From NCBI RefSeq assembly GCF_029643245.1, contig NZ_CP116398.1, positions 2,232,001 to 2,296,000 on the forward strand: a DNA stretch of 64,000 nucleotides, in the 5' to 3' direction. Positions within the stretch are counted from its first letter, which is position 1, and each line of letters starts with the position of its first letter. The DNA is from Methylomonas sp. EFPC3. Its GTDB lineage: Bacteria > Pseudomonadota > Gammaproteobacteria > Methylococcales > Methylomonadaceae. This document shows positions 37,845 to 48,464 of this stretch, one piece after another. A program made the position numbers and the translations under genes. The notes beneath the pieces were generated by a model, which had not been told where the DNA came from, ran no database searches, and worked only from the letters and a program-made list of their open reading frames with translations.

Positions 37845-38057
37845 TTAAATGACTTTTACGTTTTCAGCTTGCAGGCCTTTAGGGCCACGGCCGATGCTGA
37901 ATTCGACCTTTTGGTTTTCTTCCAGAGTTTTGTAACCGCCGGAATTGATGATGTTTTTGAAATGAACGAAAACGTCGGGGCCGGATTGTTGCTCGATAAA
38001 GCCGAAGCCTTTATCGGAATTGAACCATTTTACGGTGCCAGTCGTGATTGTAGACAT
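37845..38057 (-). CDS. Cold shock protein, CspA family
   Basis: A 70-residue nucleic acid chaperone with the RNP1 motif KGFGFIEQ and RNP2 DVFVHF, preceded by [12 protein letters not shown]. It keeps mRNA unfolded at low temperature. AAGGA lies about eight bases before the ATG. The leader holds a small hairpin (CTGCCT/AGGCAG, 38085-38099), and a long leader is usual for csp genes. Confidence 0.96.
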   Translation of the reverse strand: MSTITTGTVKWFNSDKGFGFIEQQSGPDVFVHFKNIINSGGYKTLEENQKVEFSIGRGPKGLQAENVKVI

Positions 38058-38353
38058 GAGTAAGTCCTTGATAAATGTGAAATACTGCCTAAAAGGCAGG
38101 TGTAGCCGGTAAAATTGGAACTTACTTTATGAAATCAGAGCGAGTTGCGGCTTCGGTGGAAGCGGCATCGAAATGGTAATCAGCAGGGTAAATCTTAATT
38201 TTGGAGCTGGCGGGAGTATGGATGCCTAACCGGCGCGAGTCAAGCAGTATTTTCCCGATCGGCCGAATACCCCGCCCCTTATCGCGCGCGGCCTCTCAGA
38301 TCGAAACCTTCGAACGATGGGCCTTGCCAACCAAGCCCGCGTCGAATTGGGCG

Positions 38354-40432
38354 CTAGTCAACGGCTGCGCAGACCCGATTGCGCCCGCTTTCCTTGGCTC
38401 GGTAAAGCGCCTGATCGGCCCGATTCAGCAACGCATCGACGCTGTCGTCTCCGCCGGTTAAGGCGGCCGCACCGATCGAAACGGTAAAACTCAGCGGCTT
38501 GCCGCCATCGTGCGGGACTTGCGCAGTGCCGAGCGCCTCTTTCAGCCGCTCAGCCGCCTCGACCGCGCTTCCCTTATCGGTTTGCGGCAACAGGATCGCG
38601 AACTCCTCGCCGCCCAGACGGCCGATAATGTCCGCTTCGCGCAAGGTCTCCCGGCAAACGTCCGCCAATTTTTTCAATACTGCGTCACCGGCGCGGTGGC
38701 CGTGAATGTCGTTGACTTGTTTGAAGAAATCCACGTCCATCATCAACATCGTCAACGGATTGCCGTAACGCAACGCGCTGGCGAGTTCCTGCTCGGCCTG
38801 TTCCAAGAAATACCCGCGGCTACTGATACCGGTCAAATAGTCGGTACGCGCCTGCCGGGTCAGCTCCGCCTCCAGCCGTTTGCGTTCGGTGATATCGGAA
38901 TGGGTGCCGCTCATCCTAACCGGTTTGCCGGCCACATCGCGCTGCATGACTTTGGCTTGGTCCAAAACCCAACGAATACTGCCGTCCTTGTGCAGCATAC
39001 GGTATTCCAGCTTGTGCGACGGCGACCGGCCTTCGATCACATCGCGAATCGACTGCCACGCCGCCGCCCGGTCGTCCGGATGCACGAAATCGCTCCATTG
39101 TTGCGTGGTATGGCGGATTTCCTCGTGAGTGTATCCCAACATTTCCGCCCAGCGGGGATTACGGATTACTTCGCCGGTGCTGATATTCCAATCCCAATAG
39201 CCCAATTCGGCGCCTTCCAACACAAATCTGAGCTGCTCCTCGCTGCTGCGCAAACTGTCCTCGTCGCCCTTCCGCTGAGTAACGTCACGAATAATGCTGA
39301 GTGCATGCCAGTTATTCTGCAATTTGATCGCCGACACCGACAGCTCTATCGGAAACTCGTCCCCGTTTTTTCTGAGGGACATGGTTTGCAGGGTTTTACC
39401 GATCATGATGCCCTGGCCGGTGCTTTCGAAGGTCCGGTAACCGGCATGCGCGAGCTCGCGCATCGGTAACGGCACGATCAACTCATGCAGGTTTCGGCCC
39501 AGCGCTTCGGTTTCGGTGTAACCGAAAATTCTTTCCGCCGCCAGATTCCAGTGCACCACCTCGGCGTTCCTGCCGATGATGACAATCGCATCCTGCGCCG
39601 CCGAACTAATCAAGCGGAACTTTTCCATGCTTTCCGCCAGTTCCGCGCTTTTGTTCTGCAACTCCGTGGTACGTTGCCGCACCAATTCTTCAAGGTGATC
39701 CCGATGGTGTTGCAATTCGTCGGTAAGCAATTGCAGTTTGCCGACCACACGTTTGATATGGCTGGCAAACGGTTGAAAAATCAACCCGGCTTCGAGCACG
39801 AGCAAGGCTAAAGTCAGCAGCCAAACCGCCGTTTCGGTGGCTTCGATGCGCCTGACATTGGCCTCGCCCTCTGCCTGATATTGCTTGACCATTCCGTCCA
39901 GCGCCGACACCAGCGTGGTTGGCGCGGTACGCGTGATCTGCAACAGCAACGGGTGGTTTGTCGTCAACGCGTCGTCGCTTAGTTCCAGCAACTGCCGAAC
40001 CGCGGCGACGTAACGGTTCACCTGAGCGTCGACGCCGTCGGCACCGGCAAAATACATGGCCTCTACCGTCGGCGAATGGTTGGCGGGCAACCCCATGGCG
40101 GGATCGCCAAGCGTCAGCGCCCGGTGCGAACGCTCCATCAAATCCACAGCGTCCTGCAAACTGGCCCGGATGGCCGGCCGGCCGGCCGGCAGCGTCATTA
40201 CCAACAAATTGGCAAACAATGCAGTACGCTGACTGAGCATACGCTGGCGGCCGCTGACATTAACGATCGCGGCCGTGCTTTGCTGCTCTGCAATCACCAA
40301 GCGCAAACTGAACCAGGCGGCGGTAGACGACGCAGCAACCAACAGCAACGCCACGGCGTAGCGCCTGATCAAGGCGCGGGCAATGGCACGATTTTGCGCG
40401 ATGTTAGCTTCCTTAAACGGCTCTCCGGTCAT
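38354..40432 (-). CDS. Diguanylate cyclase with PilJ/NarX-type sensor and two PAS domains
   Basis: A 692-residue membrane protein that makes c-di-GMP. Order: membrane helix (about 25-48), a periplasmic type IV pili/NarX-like sensor domain starting INVSGRQRMLSQRTALFAN, second helix (about 205-225), coiled coil, PAS 1 (about 270-390), PAS 2 with PAC (about 395-520) and GGDEF (about 525-690). The active-site loop is GRLGGEEFAILLP, so it should be catalytic. It is 170 bp downstream of another c-di-GMP gene on the same strand. Confidence 0.93.
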   Translation of the reverse strand: MTGEPFKEANIAQNRAIARALIRRYAVALLLVAASSTAAWFSLRLVIAEQQSTAAIVNVSGRQRMLSQRTALFANLLVMTLPAGRPAIRASLQDAVDLMERSHRALTLGDPAMGLPANHSPTVEAMYFAGADGVDAQVNRYVAAVRQLLELSDDALTTNHPLLLQITRTAPTTLVSALDGMVKQYQAEGEANVRRIEATETAVWLLTLALLVLEAGLIFQPFASHIKRVVGKLQLLTDELQHHRDHLEELVRQRTTELQNKSAELAESMEKFRLISSAAQDAIVIIGRNAEVVHWNLAAERIFGYTETEALGRNLHELIVPLPMRELAHAGYRTFESTGQGIMIGKTLQTMSLRKNGDEFPIELSVSAIKLQNNWHALSIIRDVTQRKGDEDSLRSSEEQLRFVLEGAELGYWDWNISTGEVIRNPRWAEMLGYTHEEIRHTTQQWSDFVHPDDRAAAWQSIRDVIEGRSPSHKLEYRMLHKDGSIRWVLDQAKVMQRDVAGKPVRMSGTHSDITERKRLEAELTRQARTDYLTGISSRGYFLEQAEQELASALRYGNPLTMLMMDVDFFKQVNDIHGHRAGDAVLKKLADVCRETLREADIIGRLGGEEFAILLPQTDKGSAVEAAERLKEALGTAQVPHDGGKPLSFTVSIGAAALTGGDDSVDALLNRADQALYRAKESGRNRVCAAVD

Positions 40433-40602
40433 CAGTACGGTCTCCGCTACTTAGATCTCCAGTTTAGCGAATTTAAGCATGTACCGGTTGGTTTAAAAGA
40501 CATTCCGGTAATGAAAAACGAGGCAAATACCGACCGTCATGCAGCACCAGACGCCGGCATTCTTCCGATCCTTACGAGCCGCGGCTGGTTGCCATCAAAC
40601 TT

Positions 40603-43600
40603 TTATGAAAAGTGGGAAGCCGGCAGCGGAAACGCCAATAATTCCTCGGCCGGCATCGGCTTGGCATACAGATAGCCTTGCACGAAGTCGCAACCGGCCG
40701 CCGCCAGAAGATCGCGCTGCCCCAGTGTCTCCACCCCTTCGGCAATGGTTTTTAAACCCAACTTGTGGGCCATCACGACAATCGCTTCCGCGATCGCACG
40801 ATCGTTGGAATCGCTTTCCAGGTCGCGCACAAACGAACGATCGATCTTCAGGTAGTCGATGGGGAATCTTTTTAAGTAAGCCATCGCCGAATAGCCGGTG
40901 CCGAAGTCGTCTAACGCCACCTGCATGCCGACCTGACCCAGATGTTTGATGATTTGCAGGATGTCGGGACGATCGTCCAGCAATAAGCCCTCGGTGATTT
41001 CGATGACGATGTGTGCCGGCGTGAGCCCGGTTTGCGCCAAATCAGCCAGCCAAGACACGTAAAAGTCACCCTTGATAAATTGGCGCGGCGACAAATTGAC
41101 GCTAATTTGCCGGATGAGCCGACTGTCGGCGTTCCAACACCGGGCGGTTTCCACGGCCTGACGAAAGACCCAATCGCCGATGTCGTGGATCAGCCCGTTT
41201 TCCTCGGCAATCGAGATGAATTGGTCGGGCGGCACCATGCCGCGTTGCGGATGCCGCCAGCGCAGAAGCGCTTCGGCCTTAACGATCAGGCCGCTGGCAA
41301 TGTCGACAATCGGTTGATAGTGAACTTGCAATTGGCTTTTGACCCAGGCCTCGCGTAAATCACTGGCAAGTTGCAAGCGGTTTTGCGCTTGTTGCTGCAT
41401 GGCGGGCGTGAAAAAGCTAAAACCGTTGCGCCCCTGTTGTTTCACGGCATACATGGCCTGGTCGGCGCAACCGACCAAGCTGTCGGCATTGACTGTATCG
41501 AAAGGATAAGCGGCAATCCCGATGCTGGCGGAAATATACACGGTGTGTATATCCAAGCTGAATGGCTTGCTAATGTCGCCGACGATGTTTTGCGCGATTC
41601 GACCGAGGTGCGACATGTCATCCACCCGCGGCAAGATGACAATGAATTCGTCCCCGCCCAGCCGAGCGACAGTATCGGTTTCGCGAACGGAAGCACGAAT
41701 CCGCTGGGCGGCTTCGACTAATAACAGATCGCCGATTTCGTGACCCAGCGTGTCGTTGACTTCCTTGAAACGATCCAAATCGATAAATAGCAGAGCCAGA
41801 CTCTCGCCGCCACGGGCGGCTTTGCCGATTTCTTCGTGCAAGCGGTCGCGAAACATGCGCCGGTTGGGCAATCCGGTCAAAGTGTCGTAGCTGGCCTGAT
41901 GTTGCATCTGTTCTTCGATGCGCTTGCGCTCGATAGCGATAGCGCTCAAATGACTGGCATAGCGCAGTCGTCCCAGGTTCAATTCATTCGGCTCGCCGGG
42001 TTGGCCGCGATACAGGGTGATGACGCCCAATTGCTGGCCGGAAGAGCCGATAATCGGATCCGACCAACTGGAGACCATTCCGGTTGCCGCGGCAAACGCG
42101 CGACACTTTTCGGAAGCGGTGGCCAAGCGCATATCCTCTATGATCAAAGGCTCGGCCCGATCGAATACCATGGCACAGCCGCAACCCGGCTCGCCCACTG
42201 CCACGCCTTGCCCATGCACGGGGCAAGGAATGGAAAACGACGGCGCCACCCCCTGAATCAAACGCTTGCCAGTTTGATCCAGCAATTGAATCCGACAACG
42301 ACAACCGGGACAGGCAGACTCGACATAGAGTGCGATTTGCGTGAGTATCTCGCACAGGTCACCGCTTTGAGCCATGCGCTCGAATACCCGTCGACGTTCA
42401 ATATCCAACAGTTGCTCTCGTCGATGTTTGGTCATGTCGAAACCCAACACCAGCAAACCGCGTATTTCCCCGTTTGCATTACACTCCGGCGAGATACGCA
42501 CCAGATGGCTGTACAAGACCTCCTGCTTATTGCGCCATTCCAACGTCACATCTTCACGTTTGCCGGACGACAACACCCGCCGCAACAAGGCGATGTAATC
42601 ATCGACCGTCACATTGGTCGCCCGCCAGAATGCGGTTACATGCGAACCCAGGATGTCTGCTTCCGGTAGATCGACAGCTTCCACGAAAGCCGGGTTGACG
42701 TAGGTGTGGTGCAAGCTCCAGTCCAGACGCAGCACGTAGGTCGGCAAGTTTTCGATCAGTGTGCGAAATTCTTGTTGGCGTTCGGCCAGTGCAGACTCCA
42801 TCTGCTTGCGTTCGCTGATGTTACGGACCATGGCCATGTTGTAGCCTTGGCCGTCGGCTTCGAAATAGTTGGCGACCACCTCGACCGGAAACATTCGCCC
42901 GTCCTTGGTCTGGTGGCAGGACTCAAAGGTCAAGGAGCCGTTCTCCCGCAGCTCGCGCCAATGTTCGGGCCAGATCGCATGCTGGTAGTTGGGGTCGATA
43001 TCCGGGACGCTCAAGCCCAACATTTCGTCTTTGCTATAACCCAGTGCTTGGCAGGCGTGCGCATTGACGTATCGGATGCGGGCATGGGCGTCGATCAGAC
43101 AAACCGATTCCTCGACCCGATCGATGGCATAGTGCAGGCGGGCCAGCTCTTGCTCGCGTCGTTTGCGCTCGGTGATGTCCAGTATGGTACCCACCAGGAA
43201 CTGTTGGCCACGCTCGTCGTTGCAGCGGGTTTTCTTGATGATGATGGTATGGGCGTTGCCTGCGCGGTCGGTAAACGTCACCTCGCTGACATTCTCCTCG
43301 CCGCTGGCGAACACCGCATCGTCATTAATCCGGAATACGGCGGCCTGCTGCGCGGAAAAAAAATCGCAATCGCGCTGCCCCAATAAGGTGTCCATCGGCT
43401 GGCCGATGAACTCGCAAAAAGCCTGGTTGAGCCTGACCCAGCGATGCTCACGGTCTTTGACGAACACCGGGTCGGCGATCGTTTCGATCACCCTGTCGAG
43501 AAATTGGTGGGACTCATTGAGCAGGCGTTCCGACTGCTCGCGTTCCAGCTCGGCTGCCGCACGGGTCGCCACCAGTTGCAACAAGGCGGTCACACCGGCG

Positions 43601-44781
43601 AGGTCGTGCATCGGCTTGCCGTCCATCACGGCAATCAAACCGACCGCCTGGCCCGACGAATCCAGCAGCGGTAGCCCGACATAGCTCTCGACATCCATTT
43701 CAACCAGCAATCCATCTTCCGGGAACAGGCGCCGTATCTGCTCCGTGTAACAACATAACGCGCCGCCCTCGATCACGTTGGCGCAAGGCGTCCCTTTTAA
43801 GTCGTATTGGGTATTGGGCAACATAGCCCCCTTAGCGTACATCGCTACGGTTTCGGCAATCCCCGAGCCTTTCAGCAACCGGTTGACGACTACATAATCC
43901 ATTGCCAGCGTCTCGCCCAAGTAACGGGCAAGTGCCGACAAAAACGATTCGCCGTCGGCCTGCCAACGCCGTTGCGCAATGAATTGCAGGGTGTTCTCGA
44001 TGTGCTTGCGTTCAGTGATATCGAGCGATGTGCCGATAAAGCGCACCGGCTTGCCGTCGGCATCGTAGTAAGGTTGACCGCGTTCGAGGATGTATTTGAC
44101 GCGACCATCCGGGAACAACAAACGATGTTCGACTTCATAGTGCGTCCGTTGCACAATCGATGCGTTATACACCTGCACCACTCGCGCTCTGTCGTCGGGA
44201 TGAACCGTGTCGACGAAGGATTCAAACGTTGCAGCGAACCGGGTCTTGTCGATTTCCCAGATGCGAAAGGTCTCGTCCGACCAGGTCAACACATCATTGA
44301 CGATATCGACATCCCAACTGCCAATATGACCGATGCGTTGGGCTTCTTCCAGCGCCACTCGACTGGACTGCAAGGCTTGTTCGATCTGCTTGCGCTCGGT
44401 GATATCCAGCATGATGCCATGCCACTCGATCTCACCCTCGGGGCCCAGATCCGGGGCTGGCGCGGACTTGGCTTCGAGCCAGCGGATTCCCTTGGCGGGG
44501 TGAATGATACGAAACTCGATATGAAACAGCCCCCGCTGTTTCACCGAGTTGGCCAACGCGGCCTCGATCATTTCCCTGTCATCCGGATGGGCCATAGCAT
44601 GCAACGGAGCCATGTCCTCGGCCACCTGCTCCGCTTGCAGACCGTATAAATCGCATATGCCGCTGCTCGCATAGGGAAAGCTGAAACGGCCATCCCGCGA
44701 CAAGCGAAAGGTAAACACAAAACCCGGCAGATGGGCCGCCATCCGCGAAAAACGCTGTTCCAATTCTAAGGCCAACGGCAT
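40603..44781 (-). CDS. Multi-PAS/GAF GGDEF-EAL c-di-GMP enzyme
   Basis: A 1392-residue soluble protein with, in order, PAS (about 10-135), PAS (135-260), GAF (265-420), three PAS (425-545, 545-670, 670-795), GAF (800-950), GGDEF (955-1120) and EAL (1130-1392). The GGDEF loop ARLGGDEFIVILP and the EAL residues KAEALLRWRHP, DDFGTGYSAMAYL and IAEGVET are all kept, so both synthesis and breakdown of c-di-GMP are possible. The second GAF is Cys-rich (PCPVHGQ...GEPGCGC). GAGG stands eight bases before the ATG. No membrane segment is seen. Confidence 0.94.
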   Translation of the reverse strand: MPLALELEQRFSRMAAHLPGFVFTFRLSRDGRFSFPYASSGICDLYGLQAEQVAEDMAPLHAMAHPDDREMIEAALANSVKQRGLFHIEFRIIHPAKGIRWLEAKSAPAPDLGPEGEIEWHGIMLDITERKQIEQALQSSRVALEEAQRIGHIGSWDVDIVNDVLTWSDETFRIWEIDKTRFAATFESFVDTVHPDDRARVVQVYNASIVQRTHYEVEHRLLFPDGRVKYILERGQPYYDADGKPVRFIGTSLDITERKHIENTLQFIAQRRWQADGESFLSALARYLGETLAMDYVVVNRLLKGSGIAETVAMYAKGAMLPNTQYDLKGTPCANVIEGGALCCYTEQIRRLFPEDGLLVEMDVESYVGLPLLDSSGQAVGLIAVMDGKPMHDLAGVTALLQLVATRAAAELEREQSERLLNESHQFLDRVIETIADPVFVKDREHRWVRLNQAFCEFIGQPMDTLLGQRDCDFFSAQQAAVFRINDDAVFASGEENVSEVTFTDRAGNAHTIIIKKTRCNDERGQQFLVGTILDITERKRREQELARLHYAIDRVEESVCLIDAHARIRYVNAHACQALGYSKDEMLGLSVPDIDPNYQHAIWPEHWRELRENGSLTFESCHQTKDGRMFPVEVVANYFEADGQGYNMAMVRNISERKQMESALAERQQEFRTLIENLPTYVLRLDWSLHHTYVNPAFVEAVDLPEADILGSHVTAFWRATNVTVDDYIALLRRVLSSGKREDVTLEWRNKQEVLYSHLVRISPECNANGEIRGLLVLGFDMTKHRREQLLDIERRRVFERMAQSGDLCEILTQIALYVESACPGCRCRIQLLDQTGKRLIQGVAPSFSIPCPVHGQGVAVGEPGCGCAMVFDRAEPLIIEDMRLATASEKCRAFAAATGMVSSWSDPIIGSSGQQLGVITLYRGQPGEPNELNLGRLRYASHLSAIAIERKRIEEQMQHQASYDTLTGLPNRRMFRDRLHEEIGKAARGGESLALLFIDLDRFKEVNDTLGHEIGDLLLVEAAQRIRASVRETDTVARLGGDEFIVILPRVDDMSHLGRIAQNIVGDISKPFSLDIHTVYISASIGIAAYPFDTVNADSLVGCADQAMYAVKQQGRNGFSFFTPAMQQQAQNRLQLASDLREAWVKSQLQVHYQPIVDIASGLIVKAEALLRWRHPQRGMVPPDQFISIAEENGLIHDIGDWVFRQAVETARCWNADSRLIRQISVNLSPRQFIKGDFYVSWLADLAQTGLTPAHIVIEITEGLLLDDRPDILQIIKHLGQVGMQVALDDFGTGYSAMAYLKRFPIDYLKIDRSFVRDLESDSNDRAIAEAIVVMAHKLGLKTIAEGVETLGQRDLLAAAGCDFVQGYLYAKPMPAEELLAFPLPASHFS

Positions 44782-45339
44782 CGATATTGCCTCTTCAACT
44801 CAGGTAACTCGGAACACCCGGCGCCCCGTCCGGCCCATCCGAATGTCGTCGAATCTGTTTGGGCTTAGAGCCCTGACCCGGTCCAGCAATCGCACCCCCA
44901 ATACCAACAAACTCTATTCAAAACCCACGCAACTTGGACGTGGCGTCAGAGGAAGCCAAGTCGGTCGGAAAATACAGACTCCATGGGACTGGTTCTCCGA
45001 CAACCACGTGTCAGTTCGTAAAAAAACGGCAGGCAATTCCGGCGTCCGTCTTGCGCTTTGGTTTGAGGCAAACCGCTTTGTGTGATTCAGCTGAAGGCGG
45101 TTATCACAACCGACGAAAAACATCCTAAACCATTGACTTAACGCAATGTCACTGACCTGAAGCTAACTCGGCGCCGAATACGGTCGAGAAAATTATAGAG
45201 TATGAAATCGCAGGATGAGGAATCGAAAGCCACTTGAATTAAGCTGGACTCCGGTCTGATCAGCAGGAGCGCAGTCATGCTGCCCTGCTGATCAAAATAA
45301 GGCCAATCACGGATTTGCCGCTAGATGGGGCAAAGCCCT
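44782..45339. other. Gap, with a perfect palindrome at its zwf end
   Basis: About 560 bp without a supported gene. Short frames on both strands lack ribosome sites. Near the zwf stop, TGATCAGCAGG (45257-45267) faces CCTGCTGATCA (45284-45294), a perfect 11-base stem with a 16-base loop, possibly an RNA stem after zwf, but without a T-run on the minus strand. Confidence 0.55.
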
Positions 45340-46830
45340 CTATGGATGGCACTCCGGCAATAGCGAACTGCGCCAGTATTGGCCTTCTTTCTCGAACAAA
45401 CGCCGGCTTTCTTCCGGCCCCCAGGAACCGGCCGGATAGGTAGGGATATAGTCGCGTTCGATTGCCCAGTTTTGCAGGATCGGATCGACGATACGCCAGG
45501 CATACTCTACTTCGTCGAAGCGCAGGAACAACGAGCGATCGCCTTTCATGACGTCCAGCAACAGGTCCTCGTAAGCGTCGACCCGGCGTTCGTCGGGTTG
45601 GCGGAAACTGGCGTCCAGGCTGGTGGTGCGGGTGCGCATCTCCAGCCCGGCTTCTTTGACGGTCATTTCCATCCGGATACATTCGTCGGGCTGAATCCCC
45701 ATCAATACCCAGTTCGGCGTCATGCATTGCACCTGGGTGTCGCGGAAAAATTGCAAGGGCGGATGGCGGAAACAAATCGAAATCGACGACTGGCCCTTGG
45801 CCATACGCTTGCCGGTGCGCAGATAAAACGGCACGCCGCGCCAGCGCCAGTTGTCGATCAGCAATTTCACAGCGGCGTAGGTCTCGGTCGTGCTTTCGGC
45901 CGGGATATTGGGTTCTTCCAGATAGGCCGGGACTTTTTGGCCGGCGATGTTGCCCTTGGCATATTGGCCGCGGAAGGCGTGGGCATGCACGGCCGACTTC
46001 GGAATCGGCCGGATCGATTTCAGGACTTTGACTTTCTCGTCGCGTAGCGATTCGGCGTCCATCGATACCGGCGGCTCCATCGCCACCAAGGTCAATAATT
46101 GCAGCAAATGGCTTTGCACCATATCGCGCAACGCGCCGGCGCTGTCGTAATAGTCGCCGCGACTGCCGATGCCCAGTTCTTCGGCATGGGTAATCTGCAC
46201 GTGATCGATGTAATTGCGGTTCCACAACGGCTCCAGCATCACGTTGGCGAAACGGAACACCAGCACGTTCTGCACCATGCCCTTGCCCAGATAGTGGTCG
46301 ATCCGGTAAATCTGGTCCTCGCTCAGATAGCGGTTCAGGCGTTTTTGCAGCGCTTGCGCGCTCTCCAGATCGTAACCGAACGGCTTTTCGATCACGACCC
46401 GGCGCCAACCGTACTCTTCGTTGAGCAGGCCGACGTTACTCAGCGATTCGATCACGTTGCCGAAATCGCTGGGGCCGATCGCCAAATAAAACGCGATATT
46501 GCGGGAAAATTGCGGGCGGCCGCCCAGGGTTTCCGCCAGCGCTTGGTAGCATTCGGTCTGGTCCAGGTCGCCGCGGTGGTAATCCAGGCGTTCGGCGAAA
46601 CGGGCGAATTCGGCTTCGTCCAGCGGCGTTTTCGACTGCTCCTGCAACAAGGTTTTCACTTCGGCCAGCCAGGTCGCCCGATCCCACGGCCGCCGGCCGA
46701 CGGCCAGGATGCGGGTGTCGTCCGGCAGTTTTTTTTCCAGTTGCAAATGATAAAACCCGGGCATCAATTTCAGCCGGGCGAGATTGCCGGTGGCGCCGAA
46801 AATCACGTAGGTACAGGGATCGGTATTCAT
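45340..46830 (-). CDS. zwf: Glucose-6-phosphate 1-dehydrogenase
   Basis: First step of the oxidative pentose phosphate and Entner-Doudoroff routes, giving NADPH. The 496-residue protein has the N-terminal dinucleotide fold ([18 protein letters not shown]), the active-site signature [21 protein letters not shown] (about 175-195) and the C-terminal Zwf domain. GGAG eight bases before the ATG supports the start. It stands alone; pgl, edd and gnd are not adjacent. Confidence 0.97.
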   Translation of the reverse strand: MNTDPCTYVIFGATGNLARLKLMPGFYHLQLEKKLPDDTRILAVGRRPWDRATWLAEVKTLLQEQSKTPLDEAEFARFAERLDYHRGDLDQTECYQALAETLGGRPQFSRNIAFYLAIGPSDFGNVIESLSNVGLLNEEYGWRRVVIEKPFGYDLESAQALQKRLNRYLSEDQIYRIDHYLGKGMVQNVLVFRFANVMLEPLWNRNYIDHVQITHAEELGIGSRGDYYDSAGALRDMVQSHLLQLLTLVAMEPPVSMDAESLRDEKVKVLKSIRPIPKSAVHAHAFRGQYAKGNIAGQKVPAYLEEPNIPAESTTETYAAVKLLIDNWRWRGVPFYLRTGKRMAKGQSSISICFRHPPLQFFRDTQVQCMTPNWVLMGIQPDECIRMEMTVKEAGLEMRTRTTSLDASFRQPDERRVDAYEDLLLDVMKGDRSLFLRFDEVEYAWRIVDPILQNWAIERDYIPTYPAGSWGPEESRRLFEKEGQYWRSSLLPECHP

Positions 46831-47109
46831 GGCTCTGACTCCTTGCCGAAATGGCGCTGCTTAAAACAGTCTCAGCCAGTTTGCATGATTTATCGAGAGC
46901 CGTCGATCTTGGCGTGACCACTAGCGCCAGAAAGTGCGGCCAGGCAGGTCGCATCGGTCCCGGCAAAGCTGCGGATTACCGGTTGCCAAGACTAGCAGCT
47001 TGATTTTTCGGGGTGGTTTGCCGGACCGATGCAATCGGCTCCCGCGCTGACGGGAGCCGTGGCTGGAAACGCTACTGCGGACAACGCGGTTGGCGCGAAG
47101 CAAAAGTCA

Positions 47110-48453
47110 TCAGGTGTTGGCCAGCATCGCCAACGCCGTCAGACTGGGCAGGAAGAAATAAGCCCCGCCGCGGGTGGTGACGAACTGCTGGAAGCCGCAG
47201 ACCCGGCGCCGTAACGGTTGGTCCTGAATGGTGAATTTGCGGTCGGTTTCCACCGCGCTGCCGATCAACGGATCGTCTTCGTCGTACAAGCCGGCAAATT
47301 TGACGTTGTTGATCCAGGTATGTTGTACGAATTCGAACTGGCGTTCGATATTGGCGTTCAGGCAGATGAACAGCAGGCCACGCTCGTCTTTGCTGGTGTC
47401 CTGGCTCGGATCTTCCAAAAAGCTGCCGTAACTGCGGCCGCGGCGCAAGATGCGGTGGCGGTTGGCCACTTTCAGCGATTCGGCCTCGTTTTCGCCCAAA
47501 CCCACCCCGCGCGGATTGGCGCGGCGAATGTGCGAGCCGAACGGGCAGCCGGTGCCGTCCTTGTCGTTAGCGAAGGTAAAGCTGTTGTCGATTTTATTGG
47601 AATCGGTCTTTTCCCCGGGCTCGACCACCGCACCGCTTTTCCAGCGGCCGACGAACTTGGCGGCCAGATATTCCGGATCGATGCCCTGCCGTGCCGCCTC
47701 GTCGTTGATAAACTGCCAGAATTCGCCGACGTTCTGTTTCAATTGGCGGAACACCAGGTAGGTACCGTTGGCGCCGAATTGTTCGCTGACCGGCATCTGG
47801 GTCTTCTTGCCGTCGTACTGGTTCGGGTAACCCAATAGAAACTCCCCGGTCGCGATTTCGCCGCTGCCGGACACGGTTGGAAAGCCGTCGACCAGCGGAT
47901 CGGAAATACCGTCGGCAAAGCCGAAATGCTCCCGCACGAAGCCGTGCTGGTTTTGCACCTTGGCGCCGGCATCCAGACGGTCGATTTTACTCAAGCCGGC
48001 CGCTTTTAAGCCTTTTTCGAAACTGCTGCAACTGGCGGCGTGAATCGCATCATCCTTGGAAAACAGAATCAGCAGAATATCGACTTCCTTATTGCCGTTG
48101 CCCCAACTCCATTGCGCCGGGTCGTTGGGGCCGCGGTCGCCGAGCAAGGCCGAACGGTGTTCGGAATTCATCCCTTCCCGGAACGACAGTTCGAAACTGT
48201 AGCGTTTGGCCTCGTCGGCCTCCAGTTTGCAGTAGCCGGGATAGCTGATCGCCAAGTTCAGACGGTTTTCGGTGGTGTCGTCCGGCTTTTCGGCGCCGTG
48301 GCTGATCTGGCCGCTGGCGACCAGATTTTTCAACCAGGCTTTGGTTTTGGCGGCATCTTCGATCCGGAGCAGATAATAGCTGGCATTGGCCATGTATTTG
48401 TTGTATCCGCTGAATACGATGCCTTGTACTTCGTCTAGTTTTATCGTTGTCAT
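47110..48453 (-). CDS. DyP-type heme peroxidase
   Basis: A 447-residue dye-decolorising peroxidase. It has the GxxDG motif in HFGFADGISDP (about 180; the distal Asp), the proximal heme His in GCPFGSHIRRANPRG (about 305) and a distal Arg in RHRILRRGRSYG. It lacks a signal peptide, so it acts in the cytoplasm unless carried by a partner. AAGGA eight bases before the ATG. It is last of three minus-strand genes, 11 bp after an unknown membrane protein and after a P450 fusion; the substrate is unknown. Confidence 0.92.
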   Translation of the reverse strand: MTTIKLDEVQGIVFSGYNKYMANASYYLLRIEDAAKTKAWLKNLVASGQISHGAEKPDDTTENRLNLAISYPGYCKLEADEAKRYSFELSFREGMNSEHRSALLGDRGPNDPAQWSWGNGNKEVDILLILFSKDDAIHAASCSSFEKGLKAAGLSKIDRLDAGAKVQNQHGFVREHFGFADGISDPLVDGFPTVSGSGEIATGEFLLGYPNQYDGKKTQMPVSEQFGANGTYLVFRQLKQNVGEFWQFINDEAARQGIDPEYLAAKFVGRWKSGAVVEPGEKTDSNKIDNSFTFANDKDGTGCPFGSHIRRANPRGVGLGENEAESLKVANRHRILRRGRSYGSFLEDPSQDTSKDERGLLFICLNANIERQFEFVQHTWINNVKFAGLYDEDDPLIGSAVETDRKFTIQDQPLRRRVCGFQQFVTTRGGAYFFLPSLTALAMLANT

Positions 48454-48464
48454 GGTTCAGTTCC

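Noticed and set aside
45275-46408. 377-codon minus-strand frame inside zwf
   Set aside because: It is an out-of-frame shadow of the zwf coding sequence with Arg/Pro-rich composition.
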